A DNA stretch of 17,506 nucleotides from JBCBTJ01 sp039818665 (GCA_039818665.1 JBCBTJ010000057.1:1-17506); one strand, 5' to 3'; counted from the first letter of the stretch, positions 1-7,566 are shown. The notes: generated by a model not told the origin, from the letters alone. A program made the numbers and translations.

Positions 1-1
1 C

Positions 2-1549
2 GGCAAAACGCTGCGCGAGCACGCGATGGCGGGGCTCAAAGAGACCGAGTTCTTCCCGGCCACCGGCCGCAACCGCCTCACCAGCATGGTCGAGGACCGG
101 CCCGATTGGCTCGTCTCCCGACAGCGCAATTGGGGCGTGCCGCTCACCATCTTCGTCAATGAGGCCGGCGAGCCCCACACCGCCGCGCTGCCGGAGGAGA
201 AGGCCGCCGCGATCAACGCCCGCATCGTCGAAGCGATCTCCAAGGGCGGCCTCGAAGCCTGGTTCGATACGCCCGACGAGGCCTTCCTCGGGCAGGACGG
301 CGGCAATCAGTCCTGGACCAAAGTCACCGACGTGCTCGATGTCTGGTTCGATAGCGGCACGACCCACGCCTTCGCGCTCAGGGACCGCGGCATCATCGAC
401 GACGCGACCGGCCAGGCCGACCTTTACATGGAAGGCTCAGACCAGCATCGCGGCTGGTTCCAATCATCGCTGCTCGAATGCTGCGCCACCCGCGGCATGC
501 CGCCTTACCGGCAGATCCTCACCCACGGCTTCATCGTCGACGCCGAGGGGAAGAAGATGTCGAAATCCCTCGGCAACACGATCGAGCCCGAGGAGATCCA
601 GAAGCAATACGGGATCGAGATCCTCCGCATCTGGACCGCCAGCGGCGACTACACCGAAGACCTCCGCATCTCCGACGAGATCATCAAAGGCTCGGTGGAA
701 TCCTATCGACGCCTCCGCAATACGCTGCGCTATCTACTTGGCGCGCTCGACGGCATGCAGGGCCAGGAACGGGTTCCGCAGGCTGCAATGCCGGCTTTGG
801 AGCGATGGGTGCTTCACCGGCTGGCGGAGCTCGATGCGCTCGTGCGCGAGGCCTACGACGTCTACGACTTCAAGCGGATCATGGCCGCGCTGGTGAATTT
901 CTGCGCAGTCGATCTCTCGGCGGTCTACTTCGACATCCGCAAGGACAGTCTTTATTGCGACGCGGTTGATGAACCGCGTCGCCGCGCCTGTCGAACGGTG
1001 ATGGAAGATGTGCTCGAACGCCTCCTGTCCTGGCTCGCGCCGATCATGCCGTTCACGACCGAAGAAGCCTTCCTCATGTCGCGCTTCGCCGAAGACTGCG
1101 ACAGCGTGCACCTCATGCAGTTTCCGGAGACACCGGCGGACTGGCGCGACGAGGCGCTCGCCGAGACCTGGGCGAAGATCTTCCGCGTCCGCCGCGTCGT
1201 CACCGGCGCGCTGGAAGTCGAACGGCGCGAGAAGCGCATCGGCTCTTCCTTGGAGGCCGCGCCGCAAGTCCACATCACCGACGACGCCCTGATCGCCGCC
1301 TTCGAAGGGGAGGACCCGGCCGAGATCTTCATCACGTCGGGCGCCGCGCTCACCCATGGCGACGCGCCGGGCGGCGCGTTCACGCTGGACGAGGTCGAAG
1401 GCGTGGGCGTCGTCCCGGCCCTCGCCACCGGCGCCAAATGCGCCCGGTCGTGGAAGTATTTCGACCCCGCCACGGCCGATCCGGATCTGCCGGACGTCAC
1501 GCCCCGCGACGCCGCTGCGGTCAAAGCCTGGGACGCCGCCCATGGCTGA
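2..1549 (+). CDS. ileS: Isoleucyl-tRNA synthetase, C-terminal part (5' end outside window)
   Basis: Class I aminoacyl-tRNA synthetase that charges tRNA-Ile with isoleucine in the cytoplasm. The frame is open from base 2, so the gene begins upstream of the window and about 515 codons are visible. Recognisable blocks are RPDWLVSRQRNWGVP, DVWFDSG, YMEGSDQHRGWF and the ATP-binding KMSKS loop (codons at 554-568, GKKMSKSLGN), followed by the helical anticodon-binding domain (YRRLRNTLRYLL onward). The C-terminus keeps KCARSWKY, where typical IleS has a CxxC zinc pair. The second Cys is Ser here, and the distal CxxC pair is absent (it reads PDLPDVTPRDA). So the zinc finger is degenerate, as I recall for alphaproteobacterial enzymes. 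The stop codon lies inside the start of lspA, suggesting translational coupling. Confidence 0.97.
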   Translation, partial: GKTLREHAMAGLKETEFFPATGRNRLTSMVEDRPDWLVSRQRNWGVPLTIFVNEAGEPHTAALPEEKAAAINARIVEAISKGGLEAWFDTPDEAFLGQDGGNQSWTKVTDVLDVWFDSGTTHAFALRDRGIIDDATGQADLYMEGSDQHRGWFQSSLLECCATRGMPPYRQILTHGFIVDAEGKKMSKSLGNTIEPEEIQKQYGIEILRIWTASGDYTEDLRISDEIIKGSVESYRRLRNTLRYLLGALDGMQGQERVPQAAMPALERWVLHRLAELDALVREAYDVYDFKRIMAALVNFCAVDLSAVYFDIRKDSLYCDAVDEPRRRACRTVMEDVLERLLSWLAPIMPFTTEEAFLMSRFAEDCDSVHLMQFPETPADWRDEALAETWAKIFRVRRVVTGALEVERREKRIGSSLEAAPQVHITDDALIAAFEGEDPAEIFITSGAALTHGDAPGGAFTLDEVEGVGVVPALATGAKCARSWKYFDPATADPDLPDVTPRDAAAVKAWDAAHG

Positions 1550-2102
1550 TCCCCTTAGCCGGCGGACCCGCGCGCTCATCGCCGCGACGATCATCCCGGT
1601 GATCATCATCGTCGATCAGTGGACCAAGTGGCTCGTCCTCAACACGCCGCAATTCAACGCTCTTGGCTGCCTCGACCGCACCGAGCGCTGCGGCCGGATC
1701 GAGCTCTCGCCGATCGTCGACCTCTCCATGGTTTGGAACCGCGGCATGAGCTTCGGCGCCTTCCAATCCGAAGGCGTGATGCGCTGGGTCCTGTTCGCCG
1801 TGACGGTGGCCATCGCCACCGGCTTCTTCATTTGGCTCTTGCGCGCCGAGCGGCGGCTCACCGCCATCTCCCTCGCCATCGTCGTCGCCGGCGCTGTCGG
1901 CAACATGATCGACCGGGCGCGATTCGGCGCGGTCGTGGACTTCATCGACTTCTCGGACATCTGGTTCGTCTACGTCTTCAACGTCGCTGATTCGGCCGTC
2001 ACGATCGGCGCGGCGCTGTTGTTTCTTGACCAGTTTTTAATCTCTCGGGCGCCAAAGCCGTCTGGCGCGGATGTCAGCGCCGGACTAAACAACAAACCCT
2101 GA
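1542..2102 (+). CDS. lspA: Lipoprotein signal peptidase (signal peptidase II)
   Basis: Inner-membrane aspartic protease that cleaves prolipoprotein signal peptides before the lipidated cysteine. The protein is 186 aa, a normal family length. It has four hydrophobic segments (about 11-34, 80-100, 107-122 and 142-165). The catalytic region is intact: N121-x-x-D124-R125, catalytic D133 in AVVDF, and N147-x-x-D150 in FNVADSA. These match the N112/D115/R116/D124/N140/D143 set of the Pseudomonas enzyme. The ATG at 1542 was chosen because the preceding in-frame codons are the shadow of ileS and MADPLSRR gives a normal N-terminus. It overlaps ileS by 8 bp. An insertion-like periplasmic stretch with two cysteines (LGCLDRTERC, residues 41-50) lies after TM1. 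Its likely substrates include the two lipoproteins encoded just downstream. Confidence 0.95.
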   Translation: MADPLSRRTRALIAATIIPVIIIVDQWTKWLVLNTPQFNALGCLDRTERCGRIELSPIVDLSMVWNRGMSFGAFQSEGVMRWVLFAVTVAIATGFFIWLLRAERRLTAISLAIVVAGAVGNMIDRARFGAVVDFIDFSDIWFVYVFNVADSAVTIGAALLFLDQFLISRAPKPSGADVSAGLNNKP

Positions 2103-2119
2103 ACAACGAGGATGCGGCT

Positions 2120-2590
2120 ATGAAAAAGACGGCTTATTCCCTCGGCGCGGGCCTCGCGCTGGTTTCGCTTTCCGGCTGTTTTGGAAGCTCGAACCGCACC
2201 CCGAACGAGTTTCGCATCGTGACTAAGGCGCCGCTCGAAGTGCCGCCGGACTACAATCTGCGTCCGCCGCGCGCCGGCTCCTCCACGCCGGCCGAGGTGA
2301 GCCAGGCAAACACCGACCGCGCCATCTCATTCGGTCAGGACCTCGGCGTCACCGCCAGCACGGCCGAGCGCGTCCTCGTCGCCCGCGCCGGCGCCTCTTC
2401 GGTGAACCCGGTCGTGCGCAATCTGGTCGATTATGAAGAGGCCGGCGTCCTTCGGAAGGCCCGCCCCGTCGTGGACGGGGTCGTCGAGTTCGTCGACGAT
2501 GGCGAGACGGTCGAGGACACAGCCACCGGCAATGGCCGCGTCACGATCGAACGCTCCGACGGCGCACGAATCAAACTGCCGGGCACCTAG
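2120..2590 (+). CDS. DUF3035 (BamF-like) lipoprotein
   Basis: A 156-aa predicted lipoprotein. The signal peptide (MKKTAYSLGAGLALVSLSGC) ends in a lipobox LSGC with the acylated cysteine at C20. The mature part contains the conserved stretch TKAPLEVPPDYNLRPP (residues 34-49), which I recognise from the alphaproteobacterial DUF3035 family. That family has been linked to BamF, an accessory lipoprotein of the beta-barrel assembly (BAM) complex in Caulobacter. The BAM role here is inferred from family membership, not shown. The start is supported by a GAGGA Shine-Dalgarno sequence at 2108-2112, 7 nt before ATG. It lies 17 bp after lspA and is probably co-transcribed with ileS-lspA, next to the enzyme that would process it. 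Confidence 0.8.
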   Translation: MKKTAYSLGAGLALVSLSGCFGSSNRTPNEFRIVTKAPLEVPPDYNLRPPRAGSSTPAEVSQANTDRAISFGQDLGVTASTAERVLVARAGASSVNPVVRNLVDYEEAGVLRKARPVVDGVVEFVDDGETVEDTATGNGRVTIERSDGARIKLPGT

Positions 2591-2743
2591 CGGCCGGCCG
2601 ATTCAGGCGGTCGGGGCGCCGCCTCTAGAGTTTGAGCGTGGTCTTCGTGGCCCTGCGGCCAATAACCTTCAATTATGCGATGGATTCGCCTCGTCAACCG
2701 CTTGACTTGGGCGACTGACCCAATATGTCTCGCCACACAAATA
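2591..2743. other. Intergenic region with possible arsR promoter
   Basis: This stretch between the BamF-like gene and the ArsR operator has no convincing gene. It is less GC-rich than its surroundings toward its right end. TTGACT at 2702-2707 is a reasonable -35 element, and TATGTC at 2724-2729 (16-nt spacer) is a weak -10. If used, transcription would begin near 2735, just ahead of the inverted repeat at 2744-2773. A small hairpin (TGGCC/GGCCA, 2648-2661) is present but has no U-tract. The promoter call is tentative. Confidence 0.35.
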
Positions 2744-2773
2744 TGCATATCTGCAAAAACATGCAGATATGCA
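2744..2773. promoter_or_regulatory. Perfect 12-bp inverted repeat, probable ArsR operator
   Basis: The arms are TGCATATCTGCA (2744-2755) and TGCAGATATGCA (2762-2773), exact reverse complements separated by the 6-nt spacer AAAACA. The site lies 17 bp upstream of the chosen arsR start (2791). ArsR/SmtB repressors typically bind AT-rich dyads of this size in their own promoters, so autoregulation of the arsR-carbonic anhydrase unit is the natural reading. The dyad is strikingly AT-rich for this GC-rich neighbourhood. What is seen is the symmetry and position; binding is inferred. If the -35/-10 pair near 2702-2729 is correct, the operator sits about +10 to +40, compatible with blocking early elongation or promoter escape. 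Confidence 0.75.
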
Positions 2774-2790
2774 GGTTAAGGGTGGTAGCG

Positions 2791-3156
2791 ATGCCGAGCC
2801 GAATCCCGGTTGCGAAAGAACTCGCAGAAATTTTCAAGGCGTTGTCTCATCCGGACCGCGTGCGCCTCATTGAGGAATTGCGCGGCTCCGAGCAAGATGT
2901 GAACACGCTGGCCGAGCGGCTGGACTTGCCCGGACCGCGCGTGTCTCAACATCTCGGCCTGCTGCGCGCGCAGCGCCTGGTCGACGAACGCCGAGACGGC
3001 CGTCGCCATCTTTACCATCTCACCCAACCGGAGATCGCGGACTGGATCGTGTCCGGACTCGATTTTGTCGAAGGCCGATTATCGACGTTGAACGCCGAGA
3101 CCCTTGAGGCGGCGCGGCGGCTTTGGGCGGTCGGCGGCAAACAACAATCTGTTTAG
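2791..3156 (+). CDS. ArsR-family winged-helix transcriptional regulator
   Basis: A 121-aa DNA-binding protein of the ArsR/SmtB type. It has the hallmark FKALSHPDRVRLIEEL (residues 15-30), a helix-turn-helix (about 36-62, LAERLDLPGPRVSQHLGLLR) and a beta-wing (DERRDGRRHLYHL, 65-77). A C-terminal helical part follows. It contains no cysteine at all, so it lacks the alpha3 CxC/CxxC metal site. I also see no clear alpha5 His/Asp zinc site. Its signal is therefore unknown, and it may not be a classical metal sensor. I chose ATG 2791 because AAGGGTGG (2778-2785) is a good Shine-Dalgarno 5 nt before it. An in-frame ATG at 2725 would make the operator part of the coding sequence. The delta carbonic anhydrase starts 14 bp downstream, so the two probably form one transcript. 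Confidence 0.9.
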   Translation: MPSRIPVAKELAEIFKALSHPDRVRLIEELRGSEQDVNTLAERLDLPGPRVSQHLGLLRAQRLVDERRDGRRHLYHLTQPEIADWIVSGLDFVEGRLSTLNAETLEAARRLWAVGGKQQSV

Positions 3157-3170
3157 CGGAGACCCTACAG

Positions 3171-4040
3171 ATGAAACCATTGATGTATTTGACACCTGCC
3201 TGCGCGGCGTTGCTCGCGGCCTGCGGCCAAGAGGCCGCCGACGCGCCCGAGGCGCCCGCGCCCGCCCCGGTTATCGAAGAAGCCGCCGAAGAAGTGGTTG
3301 AGAACGCCGCGGCTGAGACCGAGACCGCCGCGCTTTGCGAGTCAGGCCCGCAGACCCCGCGCGACATCACCAGCACCGTCGGCCTCAACACTGTGACCTT
3401 CCCGATGGCGCCGGCCTCGTCGGAACTGAACCTTTGCAACATCCACACGCACACCAACGCTGAGCACAAAGGCCCGGGCTTCAGCGTGTTCGTCGACGCC
3501 ACCGACAATGGCGGCTACGCCTGCAACGAGACGGCCGACCTCACCGAGGCTGAACTCGCGCCGGCGCCGGGCGCCTATGGCGGCGTCGAGCCGGGCGACA
3601 CGATCGAGGTCCACTGGGTCCACACCTCCTGCGCGGCGACGCCGGGCGAGGGGCTTGGCTCCTGTGTGCCGGAAGGGTGCACCGACCCGCTCCTGCGCGT
3701 CGAGGCGCAGACCTTCCTGGTCGTGAACGATGAGAACGCGCTGAACTTCATGGACATGGCCTATGGCGGCAATGTCGTGAACGATCTGCACCAGCCGAAG
3801 ATGATCCCGTCGGACACCGGAACCCCGGTCGTCTTCCGCGGCTCGACCACGGGCCCGAGCTACACTCAGCAAGTCTGCTCGCCCTTCCAAGTCACCTGGA
3901 GCGTGCGCCCGCAATGCGCGAAGGTCGACATCAACTCGCTCCATGCCTGGGCTGAGAGCGGCAACGTCTTCAACGAGACCGCCTCCCACGGCGTGCGCCA
4001 GCTCGTCACCGCGCCGGAGCTTCTGGCGGCGATCGAATAG
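3171..4040 (+). CDS. Delta-class carbonic anhydrase, predicted lipoprotein
   Basis: Predicted zinc enzyme interconverting CO2 and bicarbonate outside the cytoplasm. The 289-aa product has a short signal peptide with lipobox LAAC (C18), then an Ala/Pro/Glu-rich linker (about 21-54). The folded domain resembles the delta carbonic anhydrase family (CA_like). It has CNIHTHTNAEHKG (residues 89-101) with candidate zinc ligands H92, H94 and H99. Next come VHWVHTSC (147-154), GLGSCVPEGC (161-170) and LRVEAQTFLVVND (175-187). Eight cysteines in the mature domain (C56, C89, C118, C154, C165, C170, C236, C249) suggest disulfides and an oxidising compartment. ATG 3171 is preceded by GGAGA (3158-3162) and gives the lipoprotein signal; an in-frame ATG at 3123 would bury it. 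It follows the ArsR gene by 14 bp, implying regulated expression. The delta family was first described in marine algae. Fold assignment is from motif recall. Confidence 0.85.
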   Translation: MKPLMYLTPACAALLAACGQEAADAPEAPAPAPVIEEAAEEVVENAAAETETAALCESGPQTPRDITSTVGLNTVTFPMAPASSELNLCNIHTHTNAEHKGPGFSVFVDATDNGGYACNETADLTEAELAPAPGAYGGVEPGDTIEVHWVHTSCAATPGEGLGSCVPEGCTDPLLRVEAQTFLVVNDENALNFMDMAYGGNVVNDLHQPKMIPSDTGTPVVFRGSTTGPSYTQQVCSPFQVTWSVRPQCAKVDINSLHAWAESGNVFNETASHGVRQLVTAPELLAAIE

Positions 4041-4082
4041 CGCAGACCTTAACCACAACAATAACAGTGTCGTTCCTTCACA

Positions 4083-4114
4083 GACCGGCCCCTCGGGGCC
4101 GGTCTTTCTTTTTT
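4083..4114 (+). terminator. Rho-independent terminator after the carbonic anhydrase gene
   Basis: A perfect 10-bp stem GACCGGCCCC (4083-4092) / GGGGCCGGTC (4095-4104) is followed directly by TTTCTTTTTT (4105-4114). In RNA the tip would open to a 4-nt loop. It lies 42 bp after the carbonic anhydrase stop and ends about 29 bp before the mutL start. It separates the ArsR/carbonic anhydrase unit from mutL. Confidence 0.92.
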
Positions 4115-4142
4115 GCGCGGCGCGGCCGGGTTAGGATCGTCC

Positions 4143-6029
4143 ATGGCTGATTCCGCCCTGAGCCCCCCAAGACCTGTAATACAGAAATTGCCGCCGGACG
4201 CGGTGAACCGCATCGCCGCTGGCGAGGTGGTCGAGCGCCCGGCTGCGGCGGTGAAAGAGCTTGTCGAAAACGCCTTCGACGCCGGCGCGACGCGCGTGGC
4301 CGTCGCGATCGAGCAGGGCGGGCTGAAGCGCATCCTCGTCGAGGACGATGGCTGCGGCATGAACGCGGACGACCTGCTGATCGCCCTGGAGCGCCACGCC
4401 ACCTCCAAGCTCGCTCCGGGCGAGGACGGGCGCGTCGACCTCCTGAACATTCACACGATGGGCTTCCGCGGCGAGGCGTTGCCGTCCATCGCCAGCGTGT
4501 CGCGCATGACCATCGCCTCGAAACCGGCCGGCGGCGAGGCGGCTGAGGTCTTTGTCGAAGCCGGCCGCATTGAAGGCCCGAAGCCCGCCGCCTGGACCGG
4601 GCGCGGCGACAGTGGAACGCGCCTCGAGGTGCGCGACCTCTTCCACGCGACGCCGGCCCGTCTCAAATTCATGAAGTCCGAACGCGCCGAAGCCATGGCC
4701 GTGACAGATGCGCTCCGCCGCCTCGCCATGGCGCGGGCCGATGTGGGCGTCTCGCTTGAGAACAATGGCCGCAGCGTCTTCCGCTATGCGCCGGAGCCTG
4801 GCCTTCCGGAAGAGGCGCGCCTCGCCCGCCTTGGCGCGATCATGGGGCGCGACTTCCGCGAGAACGCCATCCCGATCGACGCCGAGCGCGACGGCGTCCG
4901 CGTCTCTGGGTTCGCCGGCCTGCCGACGCTCAATCGCGGCAACGCCCAACAGCAATATCTCTTCGTCAACGGCCGCCCGGTGAAAGATCGGTTGCTGAAC
5001 GGTGTCATCCGCGCCGCTTACCAGGATTTCCTAGCGCGCGACCGCCATCCTATGGCCGCGCTTTTTGTCGAGCTGGATCCCGAATATGTCGACGTCAACG
5101 TCCACCCGGCGAAGACGGAAGTACGCTTCCGCGACCCCGCCAATGTGCGCGGGCTGCTGATCGGCGCCCTTCGCCACAGCCTCGCCGCCGCCGGCCACCG
5201 CGCCTCGACCACCGTCGCCGGCTATGCGCTCGGCAAGGCCCAAGCCGAGGCGCCGGAGACAGGCTCGCTCTGGAGCGGCGCCTCGGCCGCGCCGCAACCC
5301 GCCGCCACGCCCGCCGCATTCCTCCAAGGCGATTACCGCCCGCGCGAAGGCCTGGGCGAGGGCGCCCGCACCGCCTACGCCGCAGAGCCCGGCCCAGCGC
5401 CAGCAGCACGTGTCGAAGACGCGCCGCCGTCGGCCGGCGAGACCGAGGCCTTCCCGCTCGGCGCCGCCCGCGCCCAGCTCCACGAGACCTATGTCATCGC
5501 CCAGACCGCCGACGGCATCGTCATCGTCGACCAACACGCCGCCCATGAGCGCCTGGTCTATGAAGACATGAAGCGCCAAATGGCCGAGGGCGGTGTGAAG
5601 CGCCAAGCCTTGCTCATTCCGGATGTCGTCGAGCTGTCCGAAGACGAAGCCGCCCGCCTTCTCGATCGCGCCGGCGAACTCGCCGAGTTCGGCCTCGAAA
5701 TCGAGCCCTTTGGCGCCGGCGCGGTCTGCGTGCGCGCGACGCCGGCGCTGTTTGGCGAGATGGACACGGCCGGTCTTCTCCAGGACCTCGCCGACGATCT
5801 CGCCGAATACAAGGACGGCCTCGCCCTCAAAGAACGCTTCGAGGAGGTGATGGGCGACATGGCTTGCCGCGGCTCGGTCCGCGCCGGCCGGCGCCTCACC
5901 GCCGAAGAGATGAACGCGCTGCTCCGCCAGATGGAGGCGACGCCCCATTCCGGCCAATGCAATCACGGCCGCCCGACCTATGTCGAACTGAAGCTCGCCG
6001 ACATCGAAAAACTCTTCGGCCGGCGCTAG
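4143..6029 (+). CDS. mutL: DNA mismatch repair protein MutL (endonuclease type)
   Basis: A GHKL ATPase that links MutS mismatch recognition to strand removal. The product is 628 aa. The N-terminal ATPase domain (about 12-350) shows AAGEVVERP, the catalytic E39 and N43 in KELVENAFDAGA, DDGCGM (68-73) and GFRGEALPSIASVS (107-120). A low-complexity Ala/Pro/Glu linker covers roughly 355-445. The C-terminal dimerisation domain carries the nicking motif DQHAAHERLVYE (D463 to E474), matching DQHA-x2-E-x4-E. It also has ACRGSVRAG and CNHGRP (C606). The motif implies latent endonuclease activity, so a MutH partner is not expected. ATG 4143 follows AGGA (4133-4136). An earlier in-frame ATG at 4113 falls in the terminator's T-tract and was rejected. 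Confidence 0.97.
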   Translation: MADSALSPPRPVIQKLPPDAVNRIAAGEVVERPAAAVKELVENAFDAGATRVAVAIEQGGLKRILVEDDGCGMNADDLLIALERHATSKLAPGEDGRVDLLNIHTMGFRGEALPSIASVSRMTIASKPAGGEAAEVFVEAGRIEGPKPAAWTGRGDSGTRLEVRDLFHATPARLKFMKSERAEAMAVTDALRRLAMARADVGVSLENNGRSVFRYAPEPGLPEEARLARLGAIMGRDFRENAIPIDAERDGVRVSGFAGLPTLNRGNAQQQYLFVNGRPVKDRLLNGVIRAAYQDFLARDRHPMAALFVELDPEYVDVNVHPAKTEVRFRDPANVRGLLIGALRHSLAAAGHRASTTVAGYALGKAQAEAPETGSLWSGASAAPQPAATPAAFLQGDYRPREGLGEGARTAYAAEPGPAPAARVEDAPPSAGETEAFPLGAARAQLHETYVIAQTADGIVIVDQHAAHERLVYEDMKRQMAEGGVKRQALLIPDVVELSEDEAARLLDRAGELAEFGLEIEPFGAGAVCVRATPALFGEMDTAGLLQDLADDLAEYKDGLALKERFEEVMGDMACRGSVRAGRRLTAEEMNALLRQMEATPHSGQCNHGRPTYVELKLADIEKLFGRR

Positions 6030-6040
6030 CGGGGCGCGCC

Positions 6041-6328
6041 GTGCAATTCGCCAAACAGCTCCGAGACCGCGTCGCCTCCGGCGAGATCACCCGCAGCGTC
6101 CGGATCTGGCAGAGCGCGCGGGTGAAAGCCGGCGGGCGCTACCGGATGGGGCAGGGGCATATCCTGGTCACCTCCATCCGCGAGATCGGCTGGGAGGGGA
6201 TCACGCCGGAACTCGCCCGAGAGTCCGGCTTCTCCAGCAAAATCGACCTCCTCAAGACCGCCAAACACGGCCCCGGCGAAACCGTCTATCTGGTCGAATT
6301 TGAGTATAAGGGACCCGCGGCCGGCTAA
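6041..6328 (+). CDS. Small ASCH/PUA-like domain protein
   Basis: A 95-aa basic protein (MQFAKQLRDRVASGEITRSVRIW onward, initiated at GTG). The layout is a short N-terminal helix, then SVRIWQSARVKAGGRYRMGQGHI (19-41), then a beta-rich part ending LVEFEYKG. This resembles ASCH domains, a PUA-related beta-barrel fold thought to bind RNA or nucleotides; no specific function can be assigned. GTG 6041 was chosen because everything upstream in this frame overlaps mutL; the Shine-Dalgarno (GCGGGGC) is weak. It begins 11 bp after mutL and is likely read from the same transcript. Its TAA stop overlaps the stop of the opposing CoA-transferase gene. Confidence 0.7.
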   Translation: MQFAKQLRDRVASGEITRSVRIWQSARVKAGGRYRMGQGHILVTSIREIGWEGITPELARESGFSSKIDLLKTAKHGPGETVYLVEFEYKGPAAG

Positions 6329-7509
6329 CCGCCCAACACGCCCGCCCCGCGCAAGCCCGCGATCTTCTCCTCCGAATATCCCAGGCCGCCGAGCACTTCG
6401 CCCGCATGCTCGCCGAGCTTCGGCGCCGCGCCGCGAATGGCCGACGGCGTGCCGTCGAACCGGGCCGCCGGGCGCGGCTGTCGCACGGGGCCGAGGTCGC
6501 CATACTCGTCCACCACAAGCAGCTCGTTCGCCTTCACCTGCTCATCCTCCAACAGGTCGATCCGTTTGAGCAGCGGCGCGCTCGGGACGTCGGCTTCATC
6601 GAGGCGCCAGAGTATGTCCGCGCTCTTCCATTTCGCGATTTCGGCCGCGGTCAGCTCCTTGCGCACGCCGACACTCTTCATGCGCGGGCCGGCCTCTTTG
6701 AAGCGCGGATCCTCGATCCATTCCGGCTTGCCGAGCACGGTGCAGAGGCCGCGCCATTCTTTGTCGGACACCGCGCCGGCCGTGATGAACCCGTCCTCGG
6801 TCTCATAGATCAGGTCCATCCCGCTGCGGAACGTCGCCGGGTCGGCCTCATGGCCGACGAAGTTGAGCGTCGGCATTTGCTCGGCCCAGAAGAAGGCGAT
6901 GAGCGAGTCGAGCATGGAGAGCTTGATGTGCTGGCCTTCGCCAGTCCGCTCCCGCGCGAAGAGCCCGGCGGAGATCGCTTGCGCCGCCGTCAGCGCGGTC
7001 ACCTTGTCGGCGATGATGACCTGGAACATTTGCGGGCGGCCTGTTTGACGATCAGCCTGCACGTCGGTCGAGCCCGTCAGCGCCTGGATGACCGGATCAT
7101 AGACCCGCTTATGGGCGTAGGGCCCTTTTTCGCCGAAGCCTGAGATCGAAACATAAAGAATGTCCGGCTTGGCTTTGCGGACCGCCTCTTCGCCAAACCC
7201 CATCCGATCGATCGCGCCCGGCCGGAAGTTCTGCACGAGGGCGTCCGCGCTCGCGATCAGGTCCCAGAGCACCGCTTTGCCGTCTTCGGTCTTGAGGTCC
7301 ACCGCGACGGATTTCTTGCCGCGATTGCAGGAGAAGAACGCCCCGGTCATCCCATTGTGGCGCGGCCCCAAAGCCCGCACCTGGTCGCCCGCGAGCGACT
7401 CCACCTTGATCACCTCCGCGCCCTGGTCGGCCATCACCATGCAGGCCATCGGCCCCGAGATCATCGTGGTGAGGTCGACAATCCGTATTCCGTCGAACGC
7501 GCCCGCCAT
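6325..7509 (-). CDS. CaiB/BaiF (class III) CoA-transferase
   Basis: A 394-aa cytoplasmic enzyme predicted to move CoA between organic acids, or to racemise an acyl-CoA (both activities occur in this family). Family signatures are IRIVDLTTMISGPMACMVMADQGAEVIKVE (residues 8-37), NRGKKSVAVDLK (62-73), LVQNFRPGAIDRMG (91-104) and SISGFGEKGPYA (121-132). The probable catalytic aspartate is D168 in IIADKVTAL, aligning with Asp169 of formyl-CoA transferase. ERTGEGQHIKLSMLDS and GKPEWIEDPRF follow. The start is backed by AAAGGAGC (complement of 7517-7524). The substrate cannot be read from sequence. It is transcribed divergently from a 2-hydroxyacid dehydrogenase gene 57 bp away, which may hint at a shared 2-hydroxyacid or acyl-CoA pathway. 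Confidence 0.9.
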   Translation of the reverse strand: MAGAFDGIRIVDLTTMISGPMACMVMADQGAEVIKVESLAGDQVRALGPRHNGMTGAFFSCNRGKKSVAVDLKTEDGKAVLWDLIASADALVQNFRPGAIDRMGFGEEAVRKAKPDILYVSISGFGEKGPYAHKRVYDPVIQALTGSTDVQADRQTGRPQMFQVIIADKVTALTAAQAISAGLFARERTGEGQHIKLSMLDSLIAFFWAEQMPTLNFVGHEADPATFRSGMDLIYETEDGFITAGAVSDKEWRGLCTVLGKPEWIEDPRFKEAGPRMKSVGVRKELTAAEIAKWKSADILWRLDEADVPSAPLLKRIDLLEDEQVKANELLVVDEYGDLGPVRQPRPAARFDGTPSAIRGAAPKLGEHAGEVLGGLGYSEEKIAGLRGAGVLGG

Positions 7510-7566
7510 GGTCTGCGCTCCTTTCCGGCTCTTGAGACGCCGAAGATCAAGCCATAGCGTGCGCCG

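Noticed and set aside
734..1609. Long open frame on the minus strand opposite ileS
   Set aside because: It mirrors codon bias of a strongly identified gene in GC-rich DNA. No recognisable domain and an Arg/Gly/Ala-rich shadow composition.
2648..2661. TGGCC/GGCCA hairpin as a terminator for the BamF-like gene
   Set aside because: Only five base pairs and no following U-tract.
3123..3170. Upstream ATG for the carbonic anhydrase
   Set aside because: It overlaps the arsR gene and would place 16 residues before the lipoprotein signal peptide. ATG 3171 has a Shine-Dalgarno and a proper signal.
4113..4142. Upstream ATG frame for mutL
   Set aside because: It begins in the T-tract of the terminator and has no ribosome site. 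ATG 4143 gives the family N-terminus.
5031..5966. Long minus-strand frame opposite mutL
   Set aside because: Antisense shadow of a gene with intact catalytic motifs; no family features of its own.
5864..6040. Upstream start for the ASCH-like protein
   Set aside because: This stretch is the mutL coding region in another frame, Arg/Pro-rich and unlike the family. GTG 6041 fits better.
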